Source of the DNA: Roseiarcus sp963807735 | Lineage (GTDB): Bacteria; Pseudomonadota; Alphaproteobacteria; Rhizobiales; Beijerinckiaceae | DNA length: 64,000 nucleotides | NCBI GenBank assembly: GCA_963807735.1 | Contig: CAWEDI010000024.1 | Location: 580,873-644,872, forward strand | Reading direction: 5' to 3' | In this document: in pieces, positions 16,117 through 27,350 of the stretch | Numbering within the stretch: position 1 is the first letter of the stretch | How the letters are laid out: each line of letters begins with the position of its first letter | Translations under genes and position numbers: made by a program | Notes under the pieces: generated by a model | Seen by the model: the letters and a program-made list of their open reading frames with translations, nothing else | The model's database searches: none | What the model was told of the DNA's origin: nothing

Positions 16117-16290
16117 TCGGTAGCCATTGAAGATAAAACCTGAGGCTAAAGGTTACGCGAGAGGCAGCCGGTCCACAGGAACGTGACCCCGCTACTGAAC
16201 GGGAGTCGGCTACGTTAGAGGCTCGACTTCAACAGTCGGCCACCTCGCGCGGTCTTTTACAACTATCCATTATTCTGGACCACCTCCTTT
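16117..16290 (-). ncRNA. Candidate structured RNA upstream of rpmE
   Basis: On the minus strand bases 16251-16237 (CGCGCGAGGTGGCCG) pair with 16170-16156 (CGGCTGCCTCTCGCG) in 14 of 15 positions, two of them G-U wobbles. Inside this helix are three possible hairpins: CGACT/AGTCG around GTTGA, CCCG/CGGG around TTCAGTAG, and GTCAC/GTG-GAC around GTTCCT. On the plus strand the two wobbles become A-C mismatches, so the minus strand is the likely sense strand. A strong terminator follows at 16076-16116. I do not recognise an Rfam family. Possible roles: independent small RNA, or a regulatory leader for rpmE. The overlapping short frame at 16229-16270 leaves open a leader-peptide mechanism. Confidence 0.5.
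16229..16270 (-). CDS. Possible 13-residue leader peptide
   Basis: A perfect AAGGAGGTG Shine-Dalgarno sequence at 16289-16281 lies 10 nt ahead of ATG 16270, which opens MDSCKRPREVADC and stops at 16229. The stop falls within the structured RNA, inside its first hairpin. No protein family is expected at this length. The strength of the ribosome-binding site is the only positive evidence. Confidence 0.3.
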   Translation of the reverse strand: MDSCKRPREVADC

Positions 16291-16396
16291 TTCAGTAATA
16301 CTTTCAAGTTGCCACGGACTTTCGATTTTGTCAACGGGCAAGAATCCACTGCACAACGCGGCCCGATTCGGCGTCCAGCCCGCTACAATCAAAAGA

Positions 16397-17505
16397 GTGC
16401 CGGGAGTCTACCTTTCGTATCCTTTCTGCGCGCAGAAGTGTACCTATTGCAATTTTGCCTCGGGCGTCTTTCCACGCTCTCTCGAAGCGCGCTATCTTGC
16501 GGCGCTCGCAGGCCGAAGTGCGCGCGCACGTCTGGCAGTGGAAGCCCGAAACCGTCTTCCTGGGCGGCGGCACACCCAGCCAGATCGCACCGGAGGCACT
16601 GGCAACGCTTTGCTTGCCGCCATTCCCGGCAAGCCATGGATCGAAGCCACGCATCGAGGCCGCGCCCGGCACCATCACGCTCGAAAAGACCCGCGCCTGG
16701 GCTGAATGGCGGCATCAACCGCGTCAGCCTGGGCGTGCAGTCGTTCGTCGAATTGGAGCTTCGCCGCACCGGGCGCAAGCACAACGCGCAGACCGTCGCG
16801 GCCGACATCGCTACGCTGCGCGCAGGCCGGCATCGCCAACTATCAATATCGACCTGATCGCGGGGCTTTCCGGCCAGACCGAAGCAAGCTGGCGCGAATC
16901 GCTCGATTGGATCGAGCGCCTCGACGCGCCGCACGTCTCCGTCTACATGCTGGAAGTCGACGAAGACAGCCGCTTGGGCAGCGAAATGCTGCTCGGCGGC
17001 AACCGCTACGGCGCGCGGCGATACGCCCGGCGACGATCGATCGGCCGACTTCTACGAAACCGCCGTCGAGCGCCTCGCGGCGCATGGGCATCGCGCCGCT
17101 ACGAGATCTCCAATTTCGCGCGGCCCGGCTTTGAATCGCGCCACAATCTGAAATATTGGCGGCTCGAACCCTACGTCGGCTTCGGCGCCGACGCGCATTC
17201 TTTCGACGGCGCGGATGCGCTGGCAGAACGTCGAATCGGCCGCCGAATATGTACGGACGCGATCGCGGCTTGCCGTCGCAAGCTCGAGCTCGACCCCAGC
17301 AGTCCGAGCGAAGAGCGATTCTTCGTCGGCCTGCGCCTCACTGAAGGCATTCGGCCCGAGCCCGCAAGAGTGGCGGCGCTTCGCCGAGCCTATCCACCGC
17401 TTCGTCGACGCCGGCTTGCTGGAAACCGCCGGCGGCATGCTGCGCCTCACCAGCCGCGGCGTAATGCTTTCGAACGAAGTGTTCCAGGAGTTTCTCACCG
17501 CATGA
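16397..17505 (+). CDS. hemW: Heme chaperone HemW / radical SAM (many frameshifts)
   Basis: Starts at GTG 16397 (VPGVYLSYPFCAQKCTYCNF). Residues 11-18 hold CxxxCxxC, the radical SAM [4Fe-4S] motif of the coproporphyrinogen III oxidase-like HemW group. Later segments, in shifting frames, are VWQWKPETVFLGGGTPSQIA, GINRVSLGVQSFVELELRRT, NIDLIAGLSGQTEASWRESL, ERLDAPHVSVYMLEVDEDSR, RYEISNFARPGFESRHNLKY, and the HemW C-terminal winged-helix-like part FFVGLRLTEGIRPEP and FVDAGLLETAGGMLRLTSRG to FQEFLTA. Shifts occur near 16505, 16630, 16700, 16820, 17020, 17080, 17210 and 17360. Role: heme binding/insertion, cytoplasmic. Its stop overlaps the threonine aldolase start (ATGA). Confidence 0.8.
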
Positions 17506-18557
17506 TCGATCTCCGCAGCGACACCGTCACCAAGCCCACCGCCGCCATGCGCCGCGCCATGATGGAGGCCGAAGTCGGCGACGACGTTTATGGCGAAGAT
17601 CCCACCGTCAATCGCCTCGAGCGGCGCGCCGCCGAGATCGCTCGGCAAAGAAGCCGCCCTGTTCGTGCCCACCGGCACCATGGGCAACACCATCGCCATC
17701 AAGCTGCTCACCGAGCACGGCCAGGAAGTGATCTGCCGATTCGCGCGCGCACATTCTCGATTGGGAACTGGCCATGATGGCGTGGTTTTCCGGCTGCGTG
17801 GTGCGCGCCATCCAGACCGACGACGGCATCCTGACCTGGGACGAAATCGCGCCGCGTCATCAAGGCCCCAGTCCGTATTGCGCGCCCACCGGCCTGGTCG
17901 CCATCGAGAACACCCACAACATGGGCGGCGGCACGGTCTACCCGCTGGAGGCCATCCGACGAAATCTGCCGACGGCGCGCACGAGCGCGGCATTCCGCGT
18001 CCACATGGATGGCGCGCGCGTCTTCAACGCGGCCGCCGCTACCGGTGTGCCGGTGCGTGACATCGTCGCCCCGGTGGACACAGTCATGTTCTGTCTTTCG
18101 AAGGGATTGGGCGCGCCGGCCGGGTCCATGTTGTGCGGCCCGGCGGAGCTGATCGCCAAGGGCCGCCTCTATCGAAAACGGCTGGGCGGCGGGATGCGCC
18201 AAGCGGGCGTGCTCGCGGCGGCATGCCTGATCGCGCTCGAGGAGATGCCCAAGCGCCTGGGCGACGACCACGCCAACGCCAAGTTCCTCTCCGAGGGGCT
18301 GTGCGCGCATTCCCGGCATTCAAATTGCACCGGAGAAGACCGCAACGAATATCGTGGTCTTCGACGTTAGCGGCACGGGCCTCGCGCCCGCGGAAATCAG
18401 CGCGCGGTTGAAGCGGCGCGGCGTGCTCATGAATGGCATCAACGAGCGGCAAATGCGCGCCGTGACGCACTACGATGTGGATCGCGCGGCATGCTCGATG
18501 GCCCTCGAGGCTATCGCGGAAATCTGCGCGGAAACCACTGCGGAAGCCGTCCAGTGA
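17502..18557 (+). CDS. ltaE: Low-specificity L-threonine aldolase (frameshifted)
   Basis: ATG 17502 gives MIDLRSDTVTKPTAAMRRAM and EAEVGDDVYGEDPTVNRLER, the classic threonine-aldolase N-terminus. After shifts near 17640 and 17745 it reads KEAALFVPTGTMGNTIAIKL, LAMMAWFSGCVVRAIQTDDG, IENTHNMGGGTVYPLEAI and HMDGARVFNAAAATGVPVRD. The PLP lysine is in CLSKGLGAPAGSMLCGPAEL (about residue 200), then RRLGGGMRQAGVLAAACLIA. A further shift near 18308 leads to NIVVFDVSGTGLAPAEISAR and the end at AEAVQ. Length about 350 residues, as expected. Reaction: PLP-dependent cleavage of L-threonine/allo-threonine to glycine and acetaldehyde. Coupled to hemW by a 4-nt overlap. Confidence 0.85.
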
Positions 18558-18621
18558 CCCACGCCCGCGGGAAACTTGTCAGAATGGTTCTTATTCCTTG
18601 CGTATACGAATGGATTCATAC

Positions 18622-21436
18622 ATGTTGAAACCGGTAGTACAATTGGCCAGCCTTGCCTTGCTGGCCGCCGCGCCCTGGCGCGTTCGCCCAGCAGTATTCC
18701 ATCTCCACCGTCGCCGGCGGCGCGCCTTTCGCAACGCCCGCGGCCGCCACCAGCATTTCCATCGGGCAGCCGCGCCGCGTGGCGCTCGATTCCTCGGGCA
18801 ACGTCTATTTCACTAGCGGCAACTGCGTCTACAAGATGAGCGGCAGCACCATTACGCTGGTGGCCGGCAATTCGCGCCCGGGCTTTTCCGGCGATGGCGG
18901 CCCGGCTATCAACGCGCAACTCAACGCGCCACAAGGCGTGGCCGTGGATAAATCCGGCAACGTCTATATTTCCGATACCAACAACAACCGCGTCCGCATG
19001 GTGACCACCGAACGGCATCATCAATACCTTTGCGGGTACCGGACAAGTCGGCAGCCCCGGCTAATTACGGCGACGGCGGCCTCGCCAATCAGGCATACCT
19101 GCACCTGCCCGGCGGCGTTAACCGTGGATTCCCAGGGCAACCTCTACATCGCCGATACCGGCGATAACACCATCCGCGAAATCACTGCCGACGGCATCAT
19201 CAATACCATCGCCGGCAACGGCCTTCCGAGCTATTCGGGCGATGGCTACCTCGCCGTCAACGCCGAGTTGCACAGCCCGGAAGACGTGGCGGTGGATTCG
19301 TCGGGCAATGTCTACATCGCCGACACCGGGCAACGCGTATATCCGTGAAATCACCGTCAGCCACCGGGATTATCAACTTCATCGCCGGGCGATGGCTCCA
19401 TCGGCTACTCGGGTGACGGCGCGCATGGCCAACGTGGCCGGGCTGGACGAGCCATACGCCATCGCGCTCGATTCGGCGAATCCTCCTAATGTCTACTTCG
19501 CGGAGCCGGAGGATGGGCGCGTCCGTGAGATTACCATCTCCACCGGCAAGATCAACACCGTGGTGGGCAATGGAGTCTTCGGCTTTTCGGGCGACGGCTC
19601 TGCCGCCACCGGCGCCATGCTGCATCTGCCGACCGGCCTCTCGATCGATTCCTCCGGCAATCTCTACATCGCCGATTCGCCTGAACAACCGCATACGCAA
19701 AGTGGCGGGCGCCACCATTTCCACCATCGCCGGCAGCGGCGCTCTGAGCTATTCGGGCGACGGCGGCTCCGCGACTTCGGCGCAACTGAATACCCCGAAG
19801 CCGTGGCGGTGGACGCCTCCGGCAATATGTACATCGCCGACACAGTCAATAACGTGGTGCGCGAGATCTCCACCAAAGGCGTGATCAGCACCATCGCCGG
19901 CAACGGGACGGCAGGGTTCGGCGGCGATAATGGCGCGGCCACGTCGGCCATGCTCAGCTCGCCGCAAGGCATCGCGGTGGATGCCTCCGGCAACGTTTAC
20001 GTCGCCGACACCGCCAACGCGCGCGTGCGCAAAATTTCGGGCGGAACCATCACCACCGTGGCCGGCAGCGGCACGCAGGGCTATGCGGGGCGACGGCGCC
20101 GCCGCCACCAGCGCGCAATTGAATACGCCCGTCGGCCTGGCGTTGGATAAATCGGGCAACCTCTATATCGCCGACGTAGACAACAGCGTCATCCGCAAGG
20201 TCTCGACCGGCGGCATCATCAGCACCGTTGCCGGTAACGGTTCGCAGGGTTATTCGGGCGATACCGGCCCCGCCGCCGCCGCCATGCTCAACGGGCCGGA
20301 AGGCGTAGCCGTGGATGCCTCGGGCAATCTGTATATTGCCGATACGCTCAACGGCGTCATCCGCGAAGTGAGCACCAGCGGAACCATCTCCACCATTCGC
20401 CGGCAACGGCATCGATCGGATATTCGGGCGATGGCGGCGCGGCTACCAGCGCGGAATTCGGCAGCCCCATGGGCATTGCGGTGGATAGCGCGGGCAATCT
20501 CTATATCGCCGATTCCGGCGCGCGCATCCGCAAGGTCTTCGCCAGCGGAATCATCGAGACCGTCGCAGGCAGCGGCGTTCGTGGCTATTCGGGCGACGGC
20601 GGGATCGCTACTTCCGCCACGATGAACGGCGCCGCCGGTCTGGCGGTGGACGCCAAGGGCGATATGTTCATCGCCGATGCCGCCAATAACGCCGATCCGC
20701 GAATTGGTGTTCGCGGGGTCGGGCCTCTCGATTTCGGCGGTAACCAACGCCGCTAGCAACCAGGTGGGCTCGATCGCGCCCGGCGAGGTGATCGTAATCT
20801 ATGGCTCGAATATCGGGCCCGCCGGGCTCACCACTTACCAACTCAGCGGAGCGGGCGCGCTGAGCACCAGCCTGACTGGCGTCAGCGTCTACATCGACGG
20901 CGTTGCGGCGCCCATGCTCTACATTTCGCCCAACCAGGTATCCGCCGTCGTTCCTTTCAATCTGACCGGTTCCACAGCCCAGATTTTCGTGCTGAACCAG
21001 AACCAGACTACAGCGCCGGCCACGGTGAATGTAGCGCCATCGGCCACTGCGCTGTTCACACTGAACGGTTCCGGCGAAGGCCAGGCCGCCGCGATCAACC
21101 AGAATAATTCGGTAAACGGGCCCGTCGAGCCCGGCGAGTTCCGGCCAAATCGTGACGCTCTTTATCACCGGCGCCGGCCAGACCAACCCCGCAGGTCAGA
21201 ATGGCGTACTGGCAACCGTGCCGCTGCCCATACCGCTGCTGCCCGTAAGCGTAGCCATCGGCGGAAAGAGCACCACTCTCAACTACGTTGGCGGATCGCA
21301 GGGCACCCTCAACGGCATCATCCAAGTGAATGCGACGGTGCCCAGCGGACTGCCGGCCGGCAATGCCTCGGTGATCGTACAAGTAGGCAGCGCAGCCAGC
21401 CAGGGCGGCGTAACGATCGTAGTGAGCGGAAACTAG
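18622..21436 (+). CDS. Secreted NHL-repeat protein with C-terminal TIGR03437 domain (frameshifted)
   Basis: About 935 residues after repair. MLKPVVQLASLALLAAAP begins a signal peptide (an upstream in-frame ATG is at 18610), continuing in another frame as AFAQQYSISTVAGGAPF. At least ten NHL-type blades of about 55-58 residues follow, each with the pattern VAVDxSGNVYIADTxNNxVR, a link such as GxISTIAGNG, and GYSGDGGxAxxAxLxxPxG. From about 20740 comes the TIGR03437 domain: SAVTNAASNQVGSIAPGEVI, IYGSNIGPAGLTTYQLSG, APMLYISPNQVSAVVPFNLT, VTLFITGAGQTNPAGQNGVL and INQVNATVPSGLPAGNA-like ending at VVSGN. Breaks are scattered (18675, 19015, 19330, 19385, 19680, 20090, 20395, 20695, 21120). NHL propellers bind ligands or proteins; TIGR03437 is an uncharacterised domain common in Solibacter. 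Confidence 0.8.
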
Positions 21437-21673
21437 CCCGGATGCGGATTATTGCCGCTTCGGGAGAGGCCTTTCGACGCAGAGACGCGGAGACGCCGAG
21501 ACAAAAGTAGAGCGGAGAAGACCGTGACCGTTAGAGGCTGTGAGGCATTCCGGCCTCGCGGTGGGGCAGACGGTTTCGTCTGCCTTCCCGGATGCGGATT
21601 ATAGCCGCTTCGGGAGAGGCATTTCGACGCAGAGACGCGGAGACGCCGAGACAAAAGTAGAGCGGAGAAGACC
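21437..21673. repeat. Direct repeat, two 87-bp copies 150 bp apart, with a palindrome between
   Basis: Copies at 21437-21523 and 21587-21673 differ at two positions. Each starts CCCGGATGCGGATTAT and contains the TTTCGACGCAGAGACGCGGA sequence of the dispersed GCAGAGACGC family. Between them, 21561-21584 is a variable-stem palindrome GTGGGGCAGACGG..CGTCTGCC. No gene is present in this 256-bp gap between the NHL protein and TonB receptor stop codons. Confidence 0.8.
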
Positions 21674-21692
21674 TTTCTTTCCTTGAGCGGCC

Positions 21693-24600
21693 CTAGAAGC
21701 TCAAGTGCAACGCGATCTGTAAGAAACGCGAACTGCCGATTGTGTGCTGAATCTGTCCCAGGCTGCCTTCGGGCGGATAAACCGGCGGCGGCTCAAATCC
21801 CGCGAAGAACGTGACATCGTTATTGGGCGTGTCGAAGTCCGGGTGATTAAACAGATTGAACGCGTCGAAATTCAAACGCAAACGAGCACGCTCGCCTACC
21901 TGGAATTCCTTGCGCAAGGTCGCGTCGAAGCGCACTTGGAATGGCCCGCGGAAGATATTGCGTCCGGTGCTGCCGAAAAGCGACTCGTACACGTCGCAGC
22001 CCGACGCATTGCACGCCGGTACGCCATTCGTGCCCGGGGCGACGAACTGCGGCGCAAAATCATTGACGTTCAGCACCGGCTTGCCGGGATTGACGCCCGT
22101 TGTACCCTGCAGTTCAGCCTGCTTCGCGGTAACACCAGGCGCCAGGGGAACGATCGGGTTGATCAGTTCGACATCGGTGCCGAAATACAAGCTGCCCACC
22201 GAACCCGAGTAGTCGTACACGCTATAAGGCTGGCCGCTTTGCGCTACGGTCTGGCCGCCGATAGTCCATCCATTCACGAAATTTCCCAGAGTCTTATTGG
22301 AAGTCACGTTGGGCATCGTGTAAGTGTAATTGATCAGGAAAACGTGCGTCTGGTCGAAGTCCGAAGAGGCGTAATTGGATTTCGGATACGCGGGATTATT
22401 TCCCGTAAAGAACAATCCGCCGCCGCTCTGCTCGTCGAGTGAGTGAGACCAGGTGTAAGAGCCGGTCAACTGCAGGCCGAAGGACAGGCGCTTTCTCGCC
22501 TGCAGTTCCAAGGCGTTGTAAGTCGCGGTGCCTTCCGCCTCATACAGCACGGAGTTCATATCGTAGCCGATATAAGGCACACGAATGGGTGCATTACCTG
22601 AAAATTCACTGGTCGAAACGGGTTCCAGAGAAAGGGTGGTGGTATTGGTACCGCCATAGGAGTAGATCTGGCCATTGACCGGGTTTGACGCCGTGGCGAT
22701 CTTCGGTTCGTTGAAGGGAATCGGCAATACTTCATGCACCCCGTGATTGCCCACGTAGCCGGCGGTAAACAGCCAGTTGTTGGATGCCTGATACTGCACG
22801 TCGAAACTCCAGTTTTCCGTGTAGGGCAACTTGTTATTGATGGCATAGCCGCCGAACAGATCCGGACCATACAGATTGCCCGCCGGGTATTTACCCGATT
22901 CGGTCTGGGCGATGTTGGGCAGCAACGCCTGGAACGCGGCAGCGCTGCCAGGGGGGGTAGCGAAAGGCGTCGTGCCAAAGGGACTAGCGAAGGTGGCTCC
23001 GGTTGTGGCTTCGCTCACCGAGACGAACGGCGGTTCGAGAGTTACGCCGAACGGACCGCTGAATCCGCCGCCGGCGCTGGGTGAAAACTCGCTGAAGAAT
23101 TCGCCGCGGTCATAGTAGATGCCAGCCCCGCGCGTATGGTCAAATGCGAAAGCGGCGACCAAGCCATGCCGAGGCGCGGCGCAAAACCACACTGGTGGTT
23201 GGTGAGCAATGAGTTGCTGGCGCCGGGCGTTGCCTCGGTAGGGTTATTCCCGGCGATTTCGAGTCCCGAACTGGTAATGGTGTCAGCGGCCAGCGTTGTA
23301 AGAATAGGCGCTTGGGTTGAAATCCGTCAGCCTTCCGTATTTCTCGGTCAGCGGACCCTCGTAGTCCCAGCGCAGCCCCATGGTGACCGTCAGGTTGCTC
23401 CTCACTTTGAAATTGTCGTTAACGAACATACCGCCGGTGTGCGACCGATAGTAGCGGCTGGCTGAGCCGTCGAACGCCAGCGACTTGGTGCCGGTGCGTC
23501 ACCGTGCCTTCCACGAAATAGCAGGAACGTCTTAAACGCCAGGGTGTCGGTGTCGGTGTTGCGGTTGACAATATTGAGTTGCGTGTGAGTCCCACTGCCC
23601 GCCGAAGGTCAGCGTGTGGCGGCCCTTCACCCAGTTCAGCGAGGTTCCCGCCTCGCCACTGATTCTGGTACATGCCCGCATTGCCGAAGCTCACGCTGGG
23701 GCCGAAATCCAAGCTGCTCGCCAAGGTGGGGTCGTCACTTGTAATCGTCAATCTGCGGGAAGCCGTTCGAACCGAGCAGATTCATGCCGAACTGGCTGGG
23801 TGAAAACTGCTGGCCGGTCTGCGAATAGGCCTGCATGCGGTTGAACCCCGATACGTTGCTGCCAGGTGAGAGTCGGAGACAGAATCACGGTGTTATTGAT
23901 CGACGCCACCTGGCTGCCGGACTGGAGCGTTTGCGGAAATCCGAGCAGCGATGCCTACCGCGCCGAACGGGTTGGTGGTGGGATCGTTCTGCACATAGTA
24001 TTTGCCCGCAGAGCGGTCCTTATCGCTCACCACGTAATCGATTGCCGCGATACCCTGGTCGACGTTGGCGCTTGACGTTCGGCCCCTGCTCGACCGCGTC
24101 GTAGCCCAGCGCTTTGCGCCTGAGCCGTATTGGTGATTTGGGCGCTGGGAATCAGATATTGGCCGTTGGGCAGCTGTCGCGCTTGCAGCATCGGCAGCGC
24201 CACCGGGCTGATCTGGCTCGTGGTGATCGTCTTGCCGTAACTGCTGCTAATCAGCGTTGACGATGCCCTGCGCGCTGCGGTCGTTGGTCAGGCCGAGGGC
24301 ACCGTCACGTCTTTGTGGCGATCGGCCGCGTCCGCGATGCGCACGCCCTGGTAGGAGAGAAAGTAGAAGAGCTTGTCTTTCTTAATGGGCCCGCCCAACG
24401 TTGCGCCGAACTGATTGCGGTTCAGAAACGGACCTTCGTGGTGATGGCCGGCGATGCGTTGTAGAAGAACGGCGCCGCGTTCATCGCGCTGTTCTGGAAT
24501 TCCTCGTAGAGCTTCGCCGTGAAGCCGTTGGTGCCGGATTTGGTGATCACGCTGATGTGCGCGCCGCTGTTGGCGCCTTGCGTGGCGTCGTACATGGCCG

Positions 24601-25394
24601 CGTTCACGCTGATTTCCTGGATGGCCTCGACCGGGCGGCGTGGGCAGCGCCTGGCCGATAGCGCCGTAAACCGAGGTGCTGGTCTGAATCGAGCCGCCCG
24701 CGCCGAAGTTCTCGCCGGTATTCAGAACGAAGCGATTCTCGCCCACCTGGCTGGTGGAATTGCCGTTAAACAGATTGTTCGTGCTGATGCCATTCAGCGA
24801 AAAACTATTGCTGGTGTCGCGCTGGCCGTTGGCGAAAATCGCCTGATTGCCGAGTCCGGCGTTGCTGCCCGCGCCGCCCAGAAAATCCGCATGCACGCCC
24901 GGGACTCAGAATCGCGAATTGGGTAAAACTGCCGGTGCCCAGCGGCGTTTCCTGAATGGTTAACTGGTCGACCACATAGCCGTTGGTGGTGTCCACCTGA
25001 TTCATCAGCGCTACCGCGCTAACCTCGACCGTGGTGCCGACCGCGCCAACTTCAAGGCGCCATCAACCGTCGTGGTGCGGTCGGAATTCACCATCACCTC
25101 CGTATGGGTCTCGGTCTCGAATCCTTCCTTGGTGATTGCCAGTGTGTACGTACCAGCCGGAAGATTTGGAATCAGGTAAGAACCGTTGGGCTCCGTCTTG
25201 GCGGTCACTTCGAGGTTAGTCGCCGTATTGATCGCCTTCACCGTGGCGCCGGGCACGGATGCGCCCGCGGAGTCTTTCACGGTGCCGGTAATGGCCCCCA
25301 AAATCTGTTGCGCCGCAAGCGGCGTGGATGCCAGGCAGAAAAGTAAAACCAAGCAGACGATCTCTAAGAGACTGCGCTTTTGTGAACCCACCAT
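21693..25394 (-). CDS. TonB-dependent receptor, Oar-like, with carboxypeptidase-regulatory domain (frameshifted)
   Basis: About 1,230 residues after repair. ATG 25394 starts VGSQKRSLLEIVCLVLLFCL, a signal peptide ending STPLAAQ. Residues about 30-110 are the CarboxypepD_reg domain (ILGAITGTVKDSAGASVPGA, GSYLIPNLPAGTYTLAITKE). Plug-domain sequence follows: VVDQLTIQETPLGTGSF, FLGGAGSNAGLGNQAIFANG, NSFSLNGISTNNLFNGNSTS, and VYDATQGANSGAHISVITKS-like text with FTAKLYEEFQNSAMNAAPFF. The last 500 residues (21693-23192, one frame) are a typical barrel: YTENWSFDVQYQASNNWLF, LELQARKRLSFGLQLTGSYT, FQVRFDATLRKEFQVGERAR and the terminal strand LQIALHLSF. Frames break about eight times between 23190 and 25030. 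It likely moves large substrates across the outer membrane using TonB energy. Confidence 0.8.
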
Positions 25395-25568
25395 GATTTT
25401 GGACCTCCAGCATGAGACGAAGATTTTTAAAGCGAGGCGGTACGGGGCCTTTTTCGCAAAGTATAACCCAATTTCATAGCTTTCCCGGACGATATATCTG
25501 TGTATTTCGTTTTGTATTCGTACGTACAATTTCTGCCCGAAGCGGAGCCGCTTCCGTATAATTAACCT

Positions 25569-26989
25569 GTGAAACCGCTGACCACCTTCTTCTACTCGCT
25601 GCCGCCGTTGCCGGCCAAAACCGCTTTACGCCGGGCATTCCGCCCTTCCTCACCGTCAACGCGCCAGTCATCGCGCTTACCCACGTCCGCGTAATCGACG
25701 GCACGGGCGCCGCGCCGGTCGAAAACCAGACCATCGTCCTCGACCATGGCAAGATCGCCGCGGTGGGTTCCGCGGCCAGCGTCGCCGTTCCTGCCGGCGC
25801 GCAGACTCTCGACTTGACCGGTCAGCACCGTGATCCCCGGCCTGGTGGGGATGCACGAACACCTGTTCTACCCCTCCGGCGGCGGCATCCCCATGTATAA
25901 CGAGATGGCGTTCAGCTTTCCGCGCCTCTACCTGGCCAGCGGCGTCACCACCGCGCGCACCGGCGGCAGCCTGGAGCCCTACACCGACCTCAACGTCAAG
26001 CGCCTCATCGATGCCGGCCAAATGCCCGGTCCGCGCATGTTCATCACCGGCCCTTACCTCGAAGGCAAAGGCAGCTTCGCCGCGCAGATGCACGAGCTCA
26101 CCGGCCCTGAGGACGCCGTCCGCACCGTGGACTATTGGGCCGCCGAGGGCGTCACTTCGTTCAAAGCCTACATGGATATCACGCACGCCGAACTGCAGGC
26201 CGCCGTCGACGAAGCCCACAAGCTCGGCATCAAAGTCACCGGCCATCTCTGCTCCATCGGCTTCCGCGAAGCCGCCGCCATCGGCATCGACAATCTGGAG
26301 CACGGCCTGCTGGTCGATACCGAATTTCATCCCGGCAAGCAGACCGACCAATGCCCCGCCGCAAGGCGTCACGCGCGCCGAAATGGGCCGGCTCGATATC
26401 GCCAGCGCAGCCATTGCGCGACATGATCGCCGATCTGGTGAAGCACCACGTTGCCATCACTTCCACTCTGTCGGTTTTTGAGGCCTTCGATGGCAGCCGG
26501 CCGCCGCTCGAAGCGCGTTTTCTCGACGTCACATCGCCCGAAGCCGCCGTGAGCTATCTCAGCTCGCGGTCCCGCGCGCGGGGCGGGGAGGATTCGGCGT
26601 CCATCGCCCAAATGCACAAGGAGCTGGAGTTCGAAGTCGCCTTCGTGAAGGCCGGCGGCCTGCTGGTCTTCGGCTGCGACCCCACCGGCAACGGCGGCGC
26701 CATGGCCGGGTTCGGCGATCAGCGCAATTTGGAATTGCTGGTCGAGGGCGGATTCACGCCCGTGCAGGCGATTCAGATCGCCACTTCGAACGGCGCCAAG
26801 CTTCTCGGCGAACTCGACCACTTCGGGACGATCACCGCTGGCAAGGCAGCGGACCTGGTGGTGATCGACGGCAATCCGGCTGCCCGTATCGCCGATATCC
26901 GCAAGATCAAGTTGGTCTTCAAGGACGGCGCCGGCTACGATCCCGCGAAGCTGGTCGATTCAGTGCGCGGAGCCGTTGGGATGCACTAA
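25569..26989 (+). CDS. Amidohydrolase family protein, imidazolonepropionase-like (frameshifted)
   Basis: About 470 residues; the start (GTG 25569) is uncertain because frames change near 25600. First clear segment: IALTHVRVIDGTGAAPVENQ and VLDHGKIAAVGSAASVAVPA, the N-terminal beta domain. After a break near 25828 IPGLVGMHEHLFYPSGGG carries the metal-binding HxH. ASGVTTARTGGSLEPYTDLN, EGVTSFKAYMDITHAELQAA, and GIKVTGHLCSIGFREAAAIG (another metal His) follow. After a break near 26360: DMIADLVKHHVAITSTLSVF, LLVFGCDPTGNGGAMAGFGD with the catalytic Asp, and the ending GELDHFGTITAGKAADLVVI. This is the imidazolonepropionase/prolidase-like branch. It is divergent from the TonB receptor, possibly processing what that receptor imports. 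Confidence 0.75.
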
Positions 26990-27350
26990 GTTGTGTGCAG
27001 GCTGCGCCACTCGTTTTTCCCATTCGTCTGGGAATGCCTTTGTAGCGCCGGCGGTCTTTGCCGCCGGTTCTTTTTACGGTCTTGCGAACGCTGGGCCGTT
27101 ACCGCGATCCCGGCTGTAATGTGGACTTCACCACAGGCTCCGTTCCACCGCCCTCAAAAGCTAACGCGTCATCGAGCCTAAAGTACTATAAATTTAGGAC
27201 TTCTGCAGCTGTGTGGCGGATCGCCCAGGCCCATAACTTTTGTCAACAGACTTACGCAGGAGTGGTGTATACTCGCTAAATCGGTAAACTCGCAAAATCG
27301 TCATAAAGCCGTCATCGGCGGCCTGTATTCTGAATCATTCAGGGAGTTCT
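26990..27350. other. Intergenic region with terminator; promoter of the second TonB gene
   Basis: 361 bases without a gene. It holds the terminator at 27048-27075 and, nearer the next gene, TTGTCA at 27240 and TATACT at 27268, but their 22-base spacing is too long for a normal sigma-70 promoter. AGGGAG precedes the ATG at 27351. Confidence 0.5.
27048..27075 (+). terminator. Rho-independent terminator after the amidohydrolase gene
   Basis: CCGGCGG (27048-27054), loop TCTTTG, CCGCCGG (27061-27067), then TTCTTTTT. It is about 60 nt downstream of the stop codon. Confidence 0.8.

Noticed and set aside
16136..16260. Cobalamin riboswitch, suggested by CCCCGCTACTGAACGGGAG on the plus strand
   Set aside because: The conserved B12 box and core helices are missing, and the fold is better on the minus strand.
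16329..16334. TTGACA as -35 box for the minus-strand RNA
   Set aside because: No acceptable -10 hexamer lies 16-18 bases downstream.
18622..21436. CRISPR-like regular repeats in the NHL gene
   Set aside because: The periodicity (about 165-175 bp) is that of coding NHL blades, with no conserved short repeats and unique spacers.
27240..27273. Sigma-70 promoter TTGTCA / TATACT ahead of the second TonB gene
   Set aside because: The 22-base spacer is too long; no better pair was found.
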